Assembly (NCBI GenBank): GCA_031291725.1
Contig: JARLIM010000028.1
Location: 1 to 57,236 of the forward strand
DNA length: 57,236 nucleotides
DNA from: Acetobacteraceae bacterium
GTDB taxonomy: Bacteria; Pseudomonadota; Alphaproteobacteria; Acetobacterales; Acetobacteraceae
Reading direction: 5' to 3'
Each line of letters opens with the position of its first letter. The first letter of the stretch is position 1. Below are positions 25,001 to 32,908 of the stretch, one piece after another. The position numbers were made by a program, and so were the translations under genes. Under the pieces are notes generated by a model, which worked only from the letters and a program-made list of their open reading frames with translations, searched no databases and was not told the origin of the DNA.

Positions 25001-28000
25001 GGCCACCGCCTCGACGGTGTAGCTGCCCGGTGTCACGCCGCTGATCGTGTAGCTGCCATCGGCCGCCGTCGTCGCCGTGGCCACCACGGTGGCGCCGCTG
25101 AGCAATTCCACCGTCTGCCCGGCAATGCCCGCATCGCCCGCATTCTGCACGCCATTGGCGTTCTGATCGGTGAACACCGTGCCGGAGACGCGCGCAGTGG
25201 CATAAACGCCCGCATTGAAGCTGGCGCTGCTGCCGGAGGTGACGGTGACAGCCTCGCTCGATGCGGTGGAGAATTGCTCGCCGTTCGGGGCAATCACCTT
25301 CACCGTGTCGCTGCCCGGCGCCACACCCGTGAAGCTGTAGCTGCCATTGCTGCCCGTCGTCGTCGTCGCCAGAACCGCGTTGTTCGCCCCCAGCAACTCA
25401 ACCGTCACGCCCGAAAGCCCGGCATCGCTGCCGTTCTTGACGCCATCGGCATTCTGATCGGTGAACACCGTGCCGCTGACGGTGGAAGGGGCATAGATGC
25501 CCGCATTCACCGTCGCCGTCGCACCATTGGCGACGGTGATGGTCTGCGAGCCATTGCCTGCGGTGGAGAATGTGTCGCCTGACGGGGCCAGCACGGTGAC
25601 GGTGTAGCTGCCCGCCGCCAGATTGCCGATGCTGTAGCTGCCATCTGCGGCGGTCTGGGTGCTGGCGATGATGGTGCCGTTCTGGATCACCTCAACGGTG
25701 CGCCCGGCCATCCCGCCTTCGCCGCTCTCCTGCGTGCCGTCCCCATTGGTGTCGGCGAAGACCGTGCCGGAGACCGTGGCGGAAGGCAGGTTGATGCCCG
25801 CGCTCTCATTGCCCACCGTCTGGCCGGAGGTCAGTGTCACCGGGGCGGTAATGCCCAGCGCGTTGACTTCAGATGTCGTGGTCAGGTTCGCCGTCTGCTG
25901 ACCGGGGACAACATAGACGTCATCGACCAGCACGTCTTTCGAGGCGAGGCCAACGCCCGAGGAATAGGTGAAGGTGAGCGTGTAGGTGCCGGTGGTGGTC
26001 GGCGTGTAGAGATCGGCGAAATGCGTCCAAACACCCGGCGTCAGCGTGGCACCGGTCAGCGAGCCGGCGGTGGTGATCACCTGCCCGTTTATCGCCGCCG
26101 TCAGTTGATAGAAGCCCGGATTATTGGCCCCCGGCGTGGTGTAGTTCAGATCGAAGCCGATCTCATAAACCTGGCCGGCCTGCAGCGTGACGGTTTGCGA
26201 CAGCGTTTCGACCGCCGAGTCATCCACAAAGAACGCCGCATCGGTGGTCGAGCCGCCGGCGTAATTCGGATTGGCCGCATCCGGGCTGACCACCGCCGCA
26301 TAGCCATTGGTGCCGCCACCCGGCTGATAGGACACCGCGTTGGTGCCATTGGTGACAGCCAACTCAATGCCATCGCCCGGGCCGGAGCCAAAGGGCGTGG
26401 CGGCGGTGTTGGTGCTTTCCGTCCAGCCGGCAAAGCCCTGGCTGAGCGAATAGCCCGTGCCGGTGACACCGTTGAAATTGCCGTTGACCAGCAAATTGGC
26501 CGCAGCCGTCGGCGTGCCGCTGGTCGGCTGTGGCGGTGTGTTGCTGCCGAGCGGCGAGAACACCGCACCGGGCGTGGCAATCTGATCCACCTTCACCGAA
26601 TACGTACCCGGTGCGAGGTTGCTGAAGGTATACGTGCCGTTGCTGGCCGTGGTGGTGGTGATGCCGGTCGGCTGGCCCGAGGCATTCAGAAGCTCAACGG
26701 TCACGCCGCCCAGCCCCTTGTCGCTGCCATCGACCAGACCGTTGTCGTTGTTGTCCTGGAAGACCGTGCCGCTGATCGAGACCGGGTTATATTCGCCCAC
26801 ATTGGCCGTCGCCGTCGCGCCGGAATTCAGCGTCACCGGATCGCTTGCCCCCGTGGAGAACAGCGTGCCGTTCGGGGCCAGTGCTTCAACAGTGTAGCTG
26901 CCCGGCGCGATGCCGGTGAAGGAATAGGTGCCGTTGGCAGCTGTGGCCGTGGTGGCCACAACCGTCGAGCCGTTCAGCAATTCCACCGTCTGCCCGGCAA
27001 CACCCGCATCGCCCGCATTCTGCACGCCATTGGCGTTCTGGTCGGTGAAGACCGTGCCCGACACGCTCGCATTGGCATAAACGCCGGCGTTGAATGTCGA
27101 AGCGCTGCCGGAGGTGACGGTGACAGCCTCGCTCGATGCGGTGGAGAATTGCTCGCCGTTCGGAGCAATCACCTTCACCGTGTCGCTGCCCGGCGCCACG
27201 CCGCTGAAGCTGTAGCTGCCATTGCTGCCCGTCGTCGTCGTCGCCAGAACCGCGTTGTTCGCCCCCAGCAACTCAACCGTCACGCCCGACAATCCGCTGT
27301 CACCGGCATTCTGCACGCCATTGGCGTTCTGATCGGTGAACACCGTGCCGCTGACGGTGCTGGCAGTGTATTCGCCCACATTGAAACTGGTCGCATTGCC
27401 GGACGTCAGTGAGACCGCCTCGCTCGACGCGGTGGAAAACAGCGTGCCGCTGGGGGCAATCGCCTTGACGGTGTAGCTGCCCGGCGTGATCCCGCTGAGG
27501 GTATAAGTGCCATTGCTGGCCGTGGTCGTGGTGGCAACAACAGTGCTTCCATGCAGCAACTCAACCGTCTGGCCGCCAATGCCGGTATCGCCCGCCCCCA
27601 GGAGGCCATTGGCGTTGAGGTCGTTGTAGATCGTGCCGGTAACGGAGGCATTGCCCACCACGCCCTGATTGACGCCGGTCACGTTGGCATCCGAAACGTT
27701 GACCTTCACCACCCCGGTGGAATTGGCCCCGCTTGCACCGCCGTCGCCGCCATCGCCGCCATCGTTGTTGTTGCCGTTGTTGTTGCCGTTGTTATTGTTC
27801 GAGCCAGAGAAGGTATCCCCGGACGGCGCGACGAATTGAACCTGGTATTGGCCGTTTTTCAGCCCGTTGAAGCTGTAATTGCCATTTGCGTCGGTGGTGG
27901 TGGATGTCACCAGATTGCCATCGCTGTTCAGCAATTCGACAGTGTAGCCTGTCGCCTCCGCATCGCCCGCCTGGAACACACCTGTCCCGGCTGCGTCGAA

Positions 28001-28039
28001 GAAGAAATTGCCGCTGATGCTGTAAGTGGAGGCGGTCAT
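22019..28039 (-). CDS. giant secreted protein with SdrD-like repeats and RTX-like C-terminus
   Basis: 2006 residues. Twelve SdrD B-like/prealbumin-like units of ~96 residues occupy roughly residues 1-1470; each has the pattern SGTVFTDQNANGVQNAGDSG, then TVELL, NGSYSF, PGSYTV and APSG. Unit 1 ends in an Asn/Gly/Asp linker (residues ~80-103). Unit 5 contains a ~200-residue insert beginning LLVNGNFNG, resembling a jelly-roll/carbohydrate-binding fold. Residues ~1470-2006 carry Gly/Asn/Asp repeats (GNGNNTLLLGG, GGAGADTYTV) resembling RTX or type-I-secretion targets. There is no Sec signal, consistent with type I secretion, but no T1SS genes are nearby. Likely a surface adhesin or matrix protein. 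ATG 28039 is used; an upstream TTG at 28054 is possible. Confidence 0.88.
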   Translation of the reverse strand: MTASTYSISGNFFFDAAGTGVFQAGDAEATGYTVELLNSDGNLVTSTTTDANGNYSFNGLKNGQYQVQFVAPSGDTFSGSNNNNGNNNGNNNDGGDGGDGGASGANSTGVVKVNVSDANVTGVNQGVVGNASVTGTIYNDLNANGLLGAGDTGIGGQTVELLHGSTVVATTTTASNGTYTLSGITPGSYTVKAIAPSGTLFSTASSEAVSLTSGNATSFNVGEYTASTVSGTVFTDQNANGVQNAGDSGLSGVTVELLGANNAVLATTTTGSNGSYSFSGVAPGSDTVKVIAPNGEQFSTASSEAVTVTSGSASTFNAGVYANASVSGTVFTDQNANGVQNAGDAGVAGQTVELLNGSTVVATTATAANGTYSFTGIAPGSYTVEALAPNGTLFSTGASDPVTLNSGATATANVGEYNPVSISGTVFQDNNDNGLVDGSDKGLGGVTVELLNASGQPTGITTTTASNGTYTFSNLAPGTYSVKVDQIATPGAVFSPLGSNTPPQPTSGTPTAAANLLVNGNFNGVTGTGYSLSQGFAGWTESTNTAATPFGSGPGDGIELAVTNGTNAVSYQPGGGTNGYAAVVSPDAANPNYAGGSTTDAAFFVDDSAVETLSQTVTLQAGQVYEIGFDLNYTTPGANNPGFYQLTAAINGQVITTAGSLTGATLTPGVWTHFADLYTPTTTGTYTLTFTYSSGVGLASKDVLVDDVYVVPGQQTANLTTTSEVNALGITAPVTLTSGQTVGNESAGINLPSATVSGTVFADTNGDGTQESGEGGMAGRTVEVIQNGTIIASTQTAADGSYSIGNLAAGSYTVTVLAPSGDTFSTAGNGSQTITVANGATATVNAGIYAPSTVSGTVFTDQNADGVKNGSDAGLSGVTVELLGANNAVLATTTTGSNGSYSFTGVAPGSDTVKVIAPNGEQFSTASSEAVTVTSGSSASFNAGVYATARVSGTVFTDQNANGVQNAGDAGIAGQTVELLSGATVVATATTAADGSYTISGVTPGSYTVEAVAPSGTLFSTPATEAVTLGSGGTASVNVGEYTASTIGGTVFTDQNANGVQNAGDSGLSGVTVELLNGSTVLASTTTAANGSYSFSGVVPGNDTVKVIAPNGEQFSTAATDAVTVTTGSSTNFNVGLYANASVSGTVFTDNNADGTQNGSDAGIGGQTVELLNGSTVVATTTTAANGSYSIGGVTPGSYTIDVLTPRDALLSTPSSEAVTLGSGGSASLNVGEYRTSTVSGQVFLDTNADGVKDQGEGGLGGVTVNLLTATGQPIAGQTTVTAADGSYSFTGVLPGSYEVQAIAPAGDIISPIGTAASPAIDNLANSSGVIGNVAVGSGQTVSGNTIGVAQTGAISSFVFFDAQNDGIYHAGDAVMAGVTVRLLNSLGTVVATTTTNAQGQYGFSGLAAGDYKVQVAAPQGTAFSTTENASNNAALDSDVNAQGLSDTITVSADTTTIGANAGLIFTGNFAGQTPVSLADGQQYASFTGGQVIVGAGDNNVHTGSPGNSVVVLGGSGNTMELGLSTSSQQDVGISAGATQGQTQNAANGFLFAGGSQTSELDGGAGNAYMMGGTGANEIYSGTGNNTIIAGGNNSLITTGGQSTSVIYQAGDGLLTIDNGMRSVDHLTVYGYSSGIIEDVNGIDELVLSPTDKIEFVGATPFTPGVTSGNAEISFVSSITDAPTASVSFNAQGVPVFTAAATLTGSDLSTPAPGTAATPTPPPATVTEPAQSQIVVLGSGTTALNLFGYANSVTGGDTGVTISGDQGDSHFTLGNGNNTLLLGGYNDSVELGNGFNTVSGSQGNLTLTTTGAGNVTVSGYGNAITLGNGDSTISGTSGNAIIGVGQSGSQGGTIDAGGYNNSITTGGGTWTVTAGMGSSSVITGASEDTVLLSGYSNDVTVSTGHDAVSGGAGADTYTVTNFSAAGAATASLNISGFNLAQGDVLDVSGVLSQAGYSGNNLSNYLDVVQSGSDTLVSVTAGGVSHLVADLRGVTANALSVGHGLTI

Positions 28040-28188
28040 GGGAGCCGTTTCCAAAGGTGAGGGGCGTTATCACGAAGATGTCATCGTTGTTCTAAACCGC
28101 ATGAGCCTTCGAAAATCAGCCCCAAATGAGGCTACCGAGTCGCATAATAGTACTCGCTGAAGGATTGGCTCGACGCGGCGATGGCATA

Positions 28189-28216
28189 GGGCGGACGAGT
28201 ACAGTGTCATTCGCCC
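28189..28216. terminator. hairpin of the GGGCGGA family
   Basis: GGGCGGA at 28189-28195 pairs, with one G-T, with TTCGCCC at 28210-28216. It is 13 bases beyond the stop codon of the PAS-HTH regulator on the minus strand. The rest of 28040-28228 shows only a possible -10 (TATTAT) for the giant gene, without a clear -35. Confidence 0.4.
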
Positions 28217-28228
28217 GATGACTCCCCG

Positions 28229-28834
28229 TCAGCGTCTATTTACCAATAAAACGGAGCCGCGCAACAAAACGGCGGCGAATTTAGCTTGAGATGAGGTGCC
28301 GGTGCGGGAGAGGAGTTTTTTGAGCCTTGTGCGCAGCGTACCGATGGGCAGTTGCATCGCCTCGGCACACTCCGCCAGCGATTGACCATCGGCCAAGGCT
28401 TCGGCGAGGCCGGTACCCGTGGCGTTGAAGCCGAACAGCGTGCGGGTCCAGCCCTCCTCGCGCTCGGGCTTGAGGCGCAATTCGGCGATACTGACCAGCA
28501 CGAAGCCGACATCGGACAACGGAACAATATGCGCCAGACAGCCGATTTCCCCGGTGCGCTGGCGCAGGCGAAACAAGTCTCGTTTCTTGGACATAAAAGC
28601 CTGCGACACGGCGGCGACGAACAATTCATCATCGCCCTGGCGACGAATGCTCAATCGTCCCTTCATGCGCCGAAAAATCCGCGCCGCCCGCAGGAAAGCG
28701 TCGCCGAAGCTGTTGCAATACACAATCGTGCAGTCTTCCCGCAGCACCAGCACCGGCACCGCCAGACCGTCGAGCGCCACCTGCCAAACGACGTCTGGCA
28801 AAGTGGCGGTCCCAGCATCCGGTTCAAAAGGCAT
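28229..28834 (-). CDS. PAS-like sensor with LuxR-type HTH, transcriptional regulator
   Basis: 201 residues. The N-terminal ~115 residues look like a PAS fold (DGLAVPVLVLREDCTIVYCN...F). The C-terminal part, from about FGFNATGTGLAEALADGQSL, has the helix pattern of a LuxR/GerE HTH, including LPIGTLRTRLKKLLSRTGTS where the recognition helix would be. No receiver domain is visible. It lies between the giant repeat protein and the FecR-type gene, all on the same strand, and is a plausible regulator of either. I infer this from position only. Confidence 0.7.
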   Translation of the reverse strand: MPFEPDAGTATLPDVVWQVALDGLAVPVLVLREDCTIVYCNSFGDAFLRAARIFRRMKGRLSIRRQGDDELFVAAVSQAFMSKKRDLFRLRQRTGEIGCLAHIVPLSDVGFVLVSIAELRLKPEREEGWTRTLFGFNATGTGLAEALADGQSLAECAEAMQLPIGTLRTRLKKLLSRTGTSSQAKFAAVLLRGSVLLVNRR

Positions 28835-28854
28835 CGCGCTGCCTCGGCTTCAGA

Positions 28855-30762
28855 CTAACAATGCGGCTGCCCAGGCGGGCAGGCATGGTGTTGCTGCGGC
28901 GCAGACTCGGCACGCGGTTCTGGACGCGGTTGCAACTGCTGCGGCTGCGGCTGCGGGTGGGGTTGCAGTTGCGGCATCGGCTGCGGACGAGGTTGCTGCT
29001 GCGGATGCGCTTCCAGCACCGGGGCGGCATGCGGTGCTGCCGGATGCTGTTGATATTGCGGCGGGTGCGCCACCGGCGCGGCGGTCGCAGGTGCCGTGCG
29101 CTCGGGCATCGCCGCACTCGGATGCGATGGCGGTTGCGGCGCGGCCTGATGCGGCGGCACTGCCTGATGTGGCGGCACCGTCATCCCCCCGCCCACAGAG
29201 CTGCCCCCGACGGGTGCGGCGAAATGGCCCGGCTGGGATGGGGCCGGCGGTGCGCCATGCACGGCCATCGACGGCAATCCGCTTGGCGCGCTCGGGCGGG
29301 TCGGTGCGGCGCTGAATCCACCCGGATGCGGCAATGCGGGCGCTGTCGGAAGCGCACCAGGATGCGGCTGGAAGCTCGGGCCGGGCGTGGGATGCATGAC
29401 ACCGGCCACCGGGGCCACATTCGGCCGGGCGGTCGGCTGGAAGGCGGAGAGTTGGCTTGGCGGCACCGGTTTGGCGACGCCATGCAGGCTCTGCGAACTC
29501 TGCAACGCACCCGCCGGAGCCATCGTGGCGGCATGTGCGTTCATATAGCTGCCGGGCGCTGTGTTGATGTTGGTGATGTTGGTGACATGCGTCACGTTCA
29601 CCCGCTGCATGTAGCTGTTCGACACCGCATAGGGCGGCCGGTACACCTCGCGCGGGCCCAACGGAATCCAGCCAATGGCCGCCCCTATGCCCAGCCCGAC
29701 CGCCACCCCCACGCCGGCGCCGACAAAGGCGACCATCGCAGGGGAATAGACCGGACGACCTTCGCCACGCTCGCCCCGCCCCACCGGCACCCAAGCCCAA
29801 CGATTATGCCATTCCACCCAACGGCCATAATGGAACGGCGCGAATCCCCAGGGCGCATCATCCACCCAGGTCCAGCCCCAGGGCGCCACGAACGCCCAAT
29901 GGCCGTCCCGATAGGGTGCCCAGCCGGCGTCAACCGGCGGATACCAAACCTGTCCATACTCCGGCGTATCGTCCCACGTGCCGACGCTCATCACCGCATC
30001 ATAGCCGGTCATCTCCTGCACTTCCGGCGGCGGCGGCGGCATGTTGGCAACCGGCATCGGCGGATGATCGCGATTGATCTGGGCGGCGAGGAAATCATCG
30101 CCCACTTCGTCGATCACCGTGCCCGAGAAGGCATTATCCGCACCGCTGACCTCCGCTGTCTGATGCGGGCCGATCGGCAGACTGACGCCAGGGCCGGTGA
30201 TCGTCGCCGCACCTTCCCGCACGGTGACAAGCGTGGGCGTTTGCGTGTCGCCGACGACGATTTCATACGAACCGGGGCCGGCGATCACCACCGTGCCGCG
30301 CGGGGTGCGGATGGTGTTGCTGTCACCTGGGCGAACATCGCGCAGATGCAGATAGACACGCCCTTGCGAGGCGGTGGCGACGAAATTGGCATCGTCGAGT
30401 TGATCGACGGAAAATTCGCTGGTCTGATCGAGAGCGATGCGGCCAGTGCCGATGTCGAGATCGGCCGATGCACCCGGCTGCGTCCAGAAAGCGTTGCCGG
30501 ACGTCACCGGTTCATTCAGCGTCGCCGCTTCCCAATGATCCTCGTCGGCGCTGTGGAACGACACCGTGCCACTGGCGCGCGCGATCCGGCCGACACGGGC
30601 AGGCGGATCTCCGGCCTGCACCTGCGGCACCTGCGGCACGCCAAGCGCGGGGCCGGGGGACGGCGCATAGCCCTGAGCATAGGCCGGAGCGGCGGCACCA
30701 CTCAAAATACCGGCCAACGCGGTGGCGGCGGCGAGGCGGAAGGCGATGCTATGCTGGCGCAT
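28855..30762 (-). CDS. exported FecR-domain / DUF6600-type protein with Pro/His/Gln-rich tail
   Basis: 635 residues. Signal peptide (MRQHSIAFRLAAATALAGIL...AYA), then a FecR-like beta domain at residues ~55-215 (RIARASGTVSFHSADEDHW, TIRTPRGTVVIAGPGSYEI), and an aromatic-rich module of DUF6600 type at ~265-340 (YGQVWYPPVDAGWAPYRDGHW, WGFAPFHYGRW). A Gly/Ala hydrophobic stretch (VGAGVGVAVGLGIGAAIGW) may cross or insert in a membrane. The last ~230 residues are low-complexity Pro, His, Gln and Ala. No anti-sigma N-terminus is present, so it is not a classical FecR regulator; a periplasmic or envelope structural protein is more likely. It ends 20 bases before the PAS-HTH gene. Confidence 0.8.
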   Translation of the reverse strand: MRQHSIAFRLAAATALAGILSGAAAPAYAQGYAPSPGPALGVPQVPQVQAGDPPARVGRIARASGTVSFHSADEDHWEAATLNEPVTSGNAFWTQPGASADLDIGTGRIALDQTSEFSVDQLDDANFVATASQGRVYLHLRDVRPGDSNTIRTPRGTVVIAGPGSYEIVVGDTQTPTLVTVREGAATITGPGVSLPIGPHQTAEVSGADNAFSGTVIDEVGDDFLAAQINRDHPPMPVANMPPPPPEVQEMTGYDAVMSVGTWDDTPEYGQVWYPPVDAGWAPYRDGHWAFVAPWGWTWVDDAPWGFAPFHYGRWVEWHNRWAWVPVGRGERGEGRPVYSPAMVAFVGAGVGVAVGLGIGAAIGWIPLGPREVYRPPYAVSNSYMQRVNVTHVTNITNINTAPGSYMNAHAATMAPAGALQSSQSLHGVAKPVPPSQLSAFQPTARPNVAPVAGVMHPTPGPSFQPHPGALPTAPALPHPGGFSAAPTRPSAPSGLPSMAVHGAPPAPSQPGHFAAPVGGSSVGGGMTVPPHQAVPPHQAAPQPPSHPSAAMPERTAPATAAPVAHPPQYQQHPAAPHAAPVLEAHPQQQPRPQPMPQLQPHPQPQPQQLQPRPEPRAESAPQQHHACPPGQPHC

Positions 30763-30960
30763 GGTCGTTCTCTCGGCGTGTGAGGCAATTCTGAACGGGT
30801 TCAGGTTGCGCCGCAATCATGGCGAAATAAGCGCAGCGTATATGGCGCCACGATGACGGCGATTTCATCTCTTCGCCGCAGCCTTGCCACAGTCGGGGAG
30901 CATAAAATATCCACCGCACCGAGCCCCTTTGCCGCGGACGGTTCGACCCAGAGGTCCGCC

Positions 30961-31152
30961 ATGAAAACCCGCTTCAGCCTTGCCCTGCTTCCGCTTGCAG
31001 CCCTTGCCGCCCTGGCGCTCGGCGGCTGCGTCGTCGCGCCAGAGGAGCCGTATGGCTATGGTTACGGCTATTACAGCGCACCGGTCGTGATCGCACCGCC
31101 GCCGTTGTATTATGGCGGCTGGGGTGGCGGCTGGGGGCATCGCGGGCGGTAG
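30961..31152 (+). CDS. very small Gly/Tyr-rich lipoprotein
   Basis: 63 residues. MKTRFSLALLPLAALAALAL leads into a lipobox LGGC (Cys 23), so the mature chain is ~41 residues: a short VVAPEEP segment and then Tyr/Gly/Trp repeats (YGYGYGYY, YYGGWGGGWGHRGR). Such tiny aromatic lipoproteins are common in proteobacteria, without known function. It is divergent from the FecR-type gene and its aromatic composition resembles that protein's DUF6600 module. Confidence 0.65.
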   Translation: MKTRFSLALLPLAALAALALGGCVVAPEEPYGYGYGYYSAPVVIAPPPLYYGGWGGGWGHRGR

Positions 31153-31162
31153 ATCGCGCCGA

Positions 31163-32050
31163 TCAGAACACCGGCGCGGGCAGCCCCAGCTCCGCACTCA
31201 CCCAGGCCGCGAACATCCGCACCGCGCGGCGCGGCTTGGCCTGCGGCGGGAAGACCAGATAATGCCCGACATAGCGCACATCGCGCGCCCTTCCCGCCAA
31301 GGGCGCCACCAACTGCCCGCGTGAAATTTCCCGCTCGGCCAGCATCGTGCTCTCCAACGTCACCCCCAAACCGTCAACCGCCGCCGAGATCGCCATGAAG
31401 GAGCGATCGAACCGGCTGCCATTCGGGCTTGGCGTTGCCATGCCATTGGCCGCGAACCAGGCATTCCAGCGCACGCGCTTATGCTCGCTCTCAATCAGCG
31501 GCAGGGTGAGCAGATCGGCGGGCTCGTGGATCCGCCCGGCCAGTTCCGGCGAACACAGCGGGGTGACGGTCTCCTCGGCCAGCGGAATGGTGATCAACCC
31601 CACATTGCGCGGCGGGCCGTAGCAGATATCGGCGTCGAATTCATCGTTGTGGAACCGCGCATAATCGGTGCCCGACGACAGCCGCACATCCAGCCCCGGA
31701 TGCTCGGCAATCAGGCGGCGCAGACGCGGCATCAGCCAATTCGCCGCCATCGAGGGCGCGCAATGCAGCCGCAGCAGATTGCCCGACCTGCTGCCCACCA
31801 TCTCCAACCCGTGCCGCACCTCGTCAAACGCCGACGAGACATGGCGAAACAGCGCCTCACCGCCCGGATTGAGCCGCACCGCCCGTCCCTCACGCTCGAA
31901 CAACGCCGCGCCGATCAGATCCTCCAGCTTGCGGATGGCGTGGCTGACCGCACTGGGCGAAATGCCGATCTCCTCGCTCGCCGCCCGGAAAGAGCCGGTG
32001 CGGGCTGCGGATTCGAAGGCGCGCAGGGCGCTGAGAGGCAGGGCGTTCAT
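31163..32050 (-). CDS. LysR-family transcriptional regulator (GcvA-like)
   Basis: 295 residues. N-terminal winged HTH: LSALRAFESAARTGSFRAASEEIGISPSAVSHAIRKLED, then the linker helix and a type-2 periplasmic-binding-like effector domain (LLRLHCAPSMAANWLMPRL...). The sequence resembles the GcvA subgroup. It is divergent from the SDR/transketolase locus, and a perfect 9-bp dyad lies between the two starts, so regulation of that locus is the natural inference. ATG 32050 is chosen; a longer start at 32068 would run into the dyad. Confidence 0.9.
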   Translation of the reverse strand: MNALPLSALRAFESAARTGSFRAASEEIGISPSAVSHAIRKLEDLIGAALFEREGRAVRLNPGGEALFRHVSSAFDEVRHGLEMVGSRSGNLLRLHCAPSMAANWLMPRLRRLIAEHPGLDVRLSSGTDYARFHNDEFDADICYGPPRNVGLITIPLAEETVTPLCSPELAGRIHEPADLLTLPLIESEHKRVRWNAWFAANGMATPSPNGSRFDRSFMAISAAVDGLGVTLESTMLAEREISRGQLVAPLAGRARDVRYVGHYLVFPPQAKPRRAVRMFAAWVSAELGLPAPVF

Positions 32051-32056
32051 ACAGCG

Positions 32057-32079
32057 AATGATGAACATAATTCATCATT
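32057..32079. promoter_or_regulatory. probable LysR operator (9-bp perfect dyad)
   Basis: AATGATGAA at 32057-32065 and TTCATCATT at 32071-32079 are perfect inverted repeats separated by five bases (CATAA). The site sits only 7 bases upstream of the LysR start and 80 bases upstream of the SDR start, the usual place for a LysR-type autoregulation and activation site. Confidence 0.65.
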
Positions 32080-32158
32080 AGGCGCAAATTATGTGTTTTT
32101 CCTGCGCGCATCGCATCGGCATGTTGAACCCAACGACAGAATCGATTGGGAGGTCCAT

Positions 32159-32908
32159 ATGCTGCTCCAGGGCAAAACAGCCATCATCACCGGCGGCGCG
32201 GGTCCGCGCGGCATTGGCTTTGCAACCGCCAAAACCTTTGTCGCCCAGGGCGGCCGCGTGGCCATTCTCGATCTCGACGGTGAGGGCGCCAAGCGCGCAG
32301 CCGCCGAACTCGGTGACGGCAATATCGGCCTGGCCTGCAACGTCACCGACCGCGCCGATTGCCAGCGCGCGGTGGACGAGGTGCTGGCCGCCTTCGGCCA
32401 TCTCGACATTCTGATCAACAATGCCGGCATCACCCAGCCGGTGAAGGTGTGGGACATCTCGGAAGCCGATTGGCAGCGCATTCAGGATGTGAACCTCAAA
32501 GGCGTGCTGTTCATGTCCCAGGCGGTGATGCCGCACATGAAATCGCGTCACAGCGGCTCCATCGCCTGCATGTCCTCCGTCTCCGCCCAGCGCGGCGGCG
32601 GCATTCTGGGTGGTGCGCATTATTCGGCGGCCAAGGCGGGCGTGCTCGGCCTGGCCAAGGCGATGGCGCGTGAACTCGGCAACGACAATGTGCGCGTCAA
32701 CTGCGTCGCCCCCGGCCTGATCAAGACCGACATCAACGCCGGCAAGATCTCCGACGAAAACATGGTCAAAATCCTTGAAGGTATTCCCCTCAATCGCCTC
32801 GGCGTTCCGCAGGACGTGGCGAATATCTTCCTTTTTCTGGCCTCCGACCTCTCCGCCTACCTCACCGGCAACGTCATCGACGTCAATGGCGGGATGCTGA
32901 TCCATTGA
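32159..32908 (+). CDS. short-chain dehydrogenase/reductase, first gene of the catabolic locus
   Basis: 249 residues. GGGAGG at 32148-32153 precedes ATG 32159. Seen: ITGGAGPRGIGFATA (coenzyme loop with two extra residues), LDLDGEG acidic end of the second strand (NAD preferred), NNAG, the SSVS serine strand and catalytic YSAAK, then CVAPGLIKTD and VIDVNGG. Probably a polyol or sugar dehydrogenase or a 3-oxoacyl-type reductase acting on the transported substrate. The stop overlaps the next TTG start (TTGA), so it is coupled to the split transketolase. Confidence 0.9.
   Translation: MLLQGKTAIITGGAGPRGIGFATAKTFVAQGGRVAILDLDGEGAKRAAAELGDGNIGLACNVTDRADCQRAVDEVLAAFGHLDILINNAGITQPVKVWDISEADWQRIQDVNLKGVLFMSQAVMPHMKSRHSGSIACMSSVSAQRGGGILGGAHYSAAKAGVLGLAKAMARELGNDNVRVNCVAPGLIKTDINAGKISDENMVKILEGIPLNRLGVPQDVANIFLFLASDLSAYLTGNVIDVNGGMLIH

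Noticed and set aside
22325..27412. Long plus-strand open frames (up to ~500 codons) opposite the giant repeat gene
   Set aside because: They are His/Arg/Ala-rich shadows of a biased repetitive coding strand; they show no family motifs and vanish as genes once the minus-strand repeats are recognised.
28855..30783. 640-codon plus-strand open frame opposite the FecR/DUF6600 gene
   Set aside because: Arg-rich shadow with no motifs; the minus strand has a signal peptide and recognisable domains.
31481..32158. Extended N-terminus of the SDR at 32159
   Set aside because: It is antisense to the LysR gene; a GGGAGG site five bases before ATG 32159 fixes the start.
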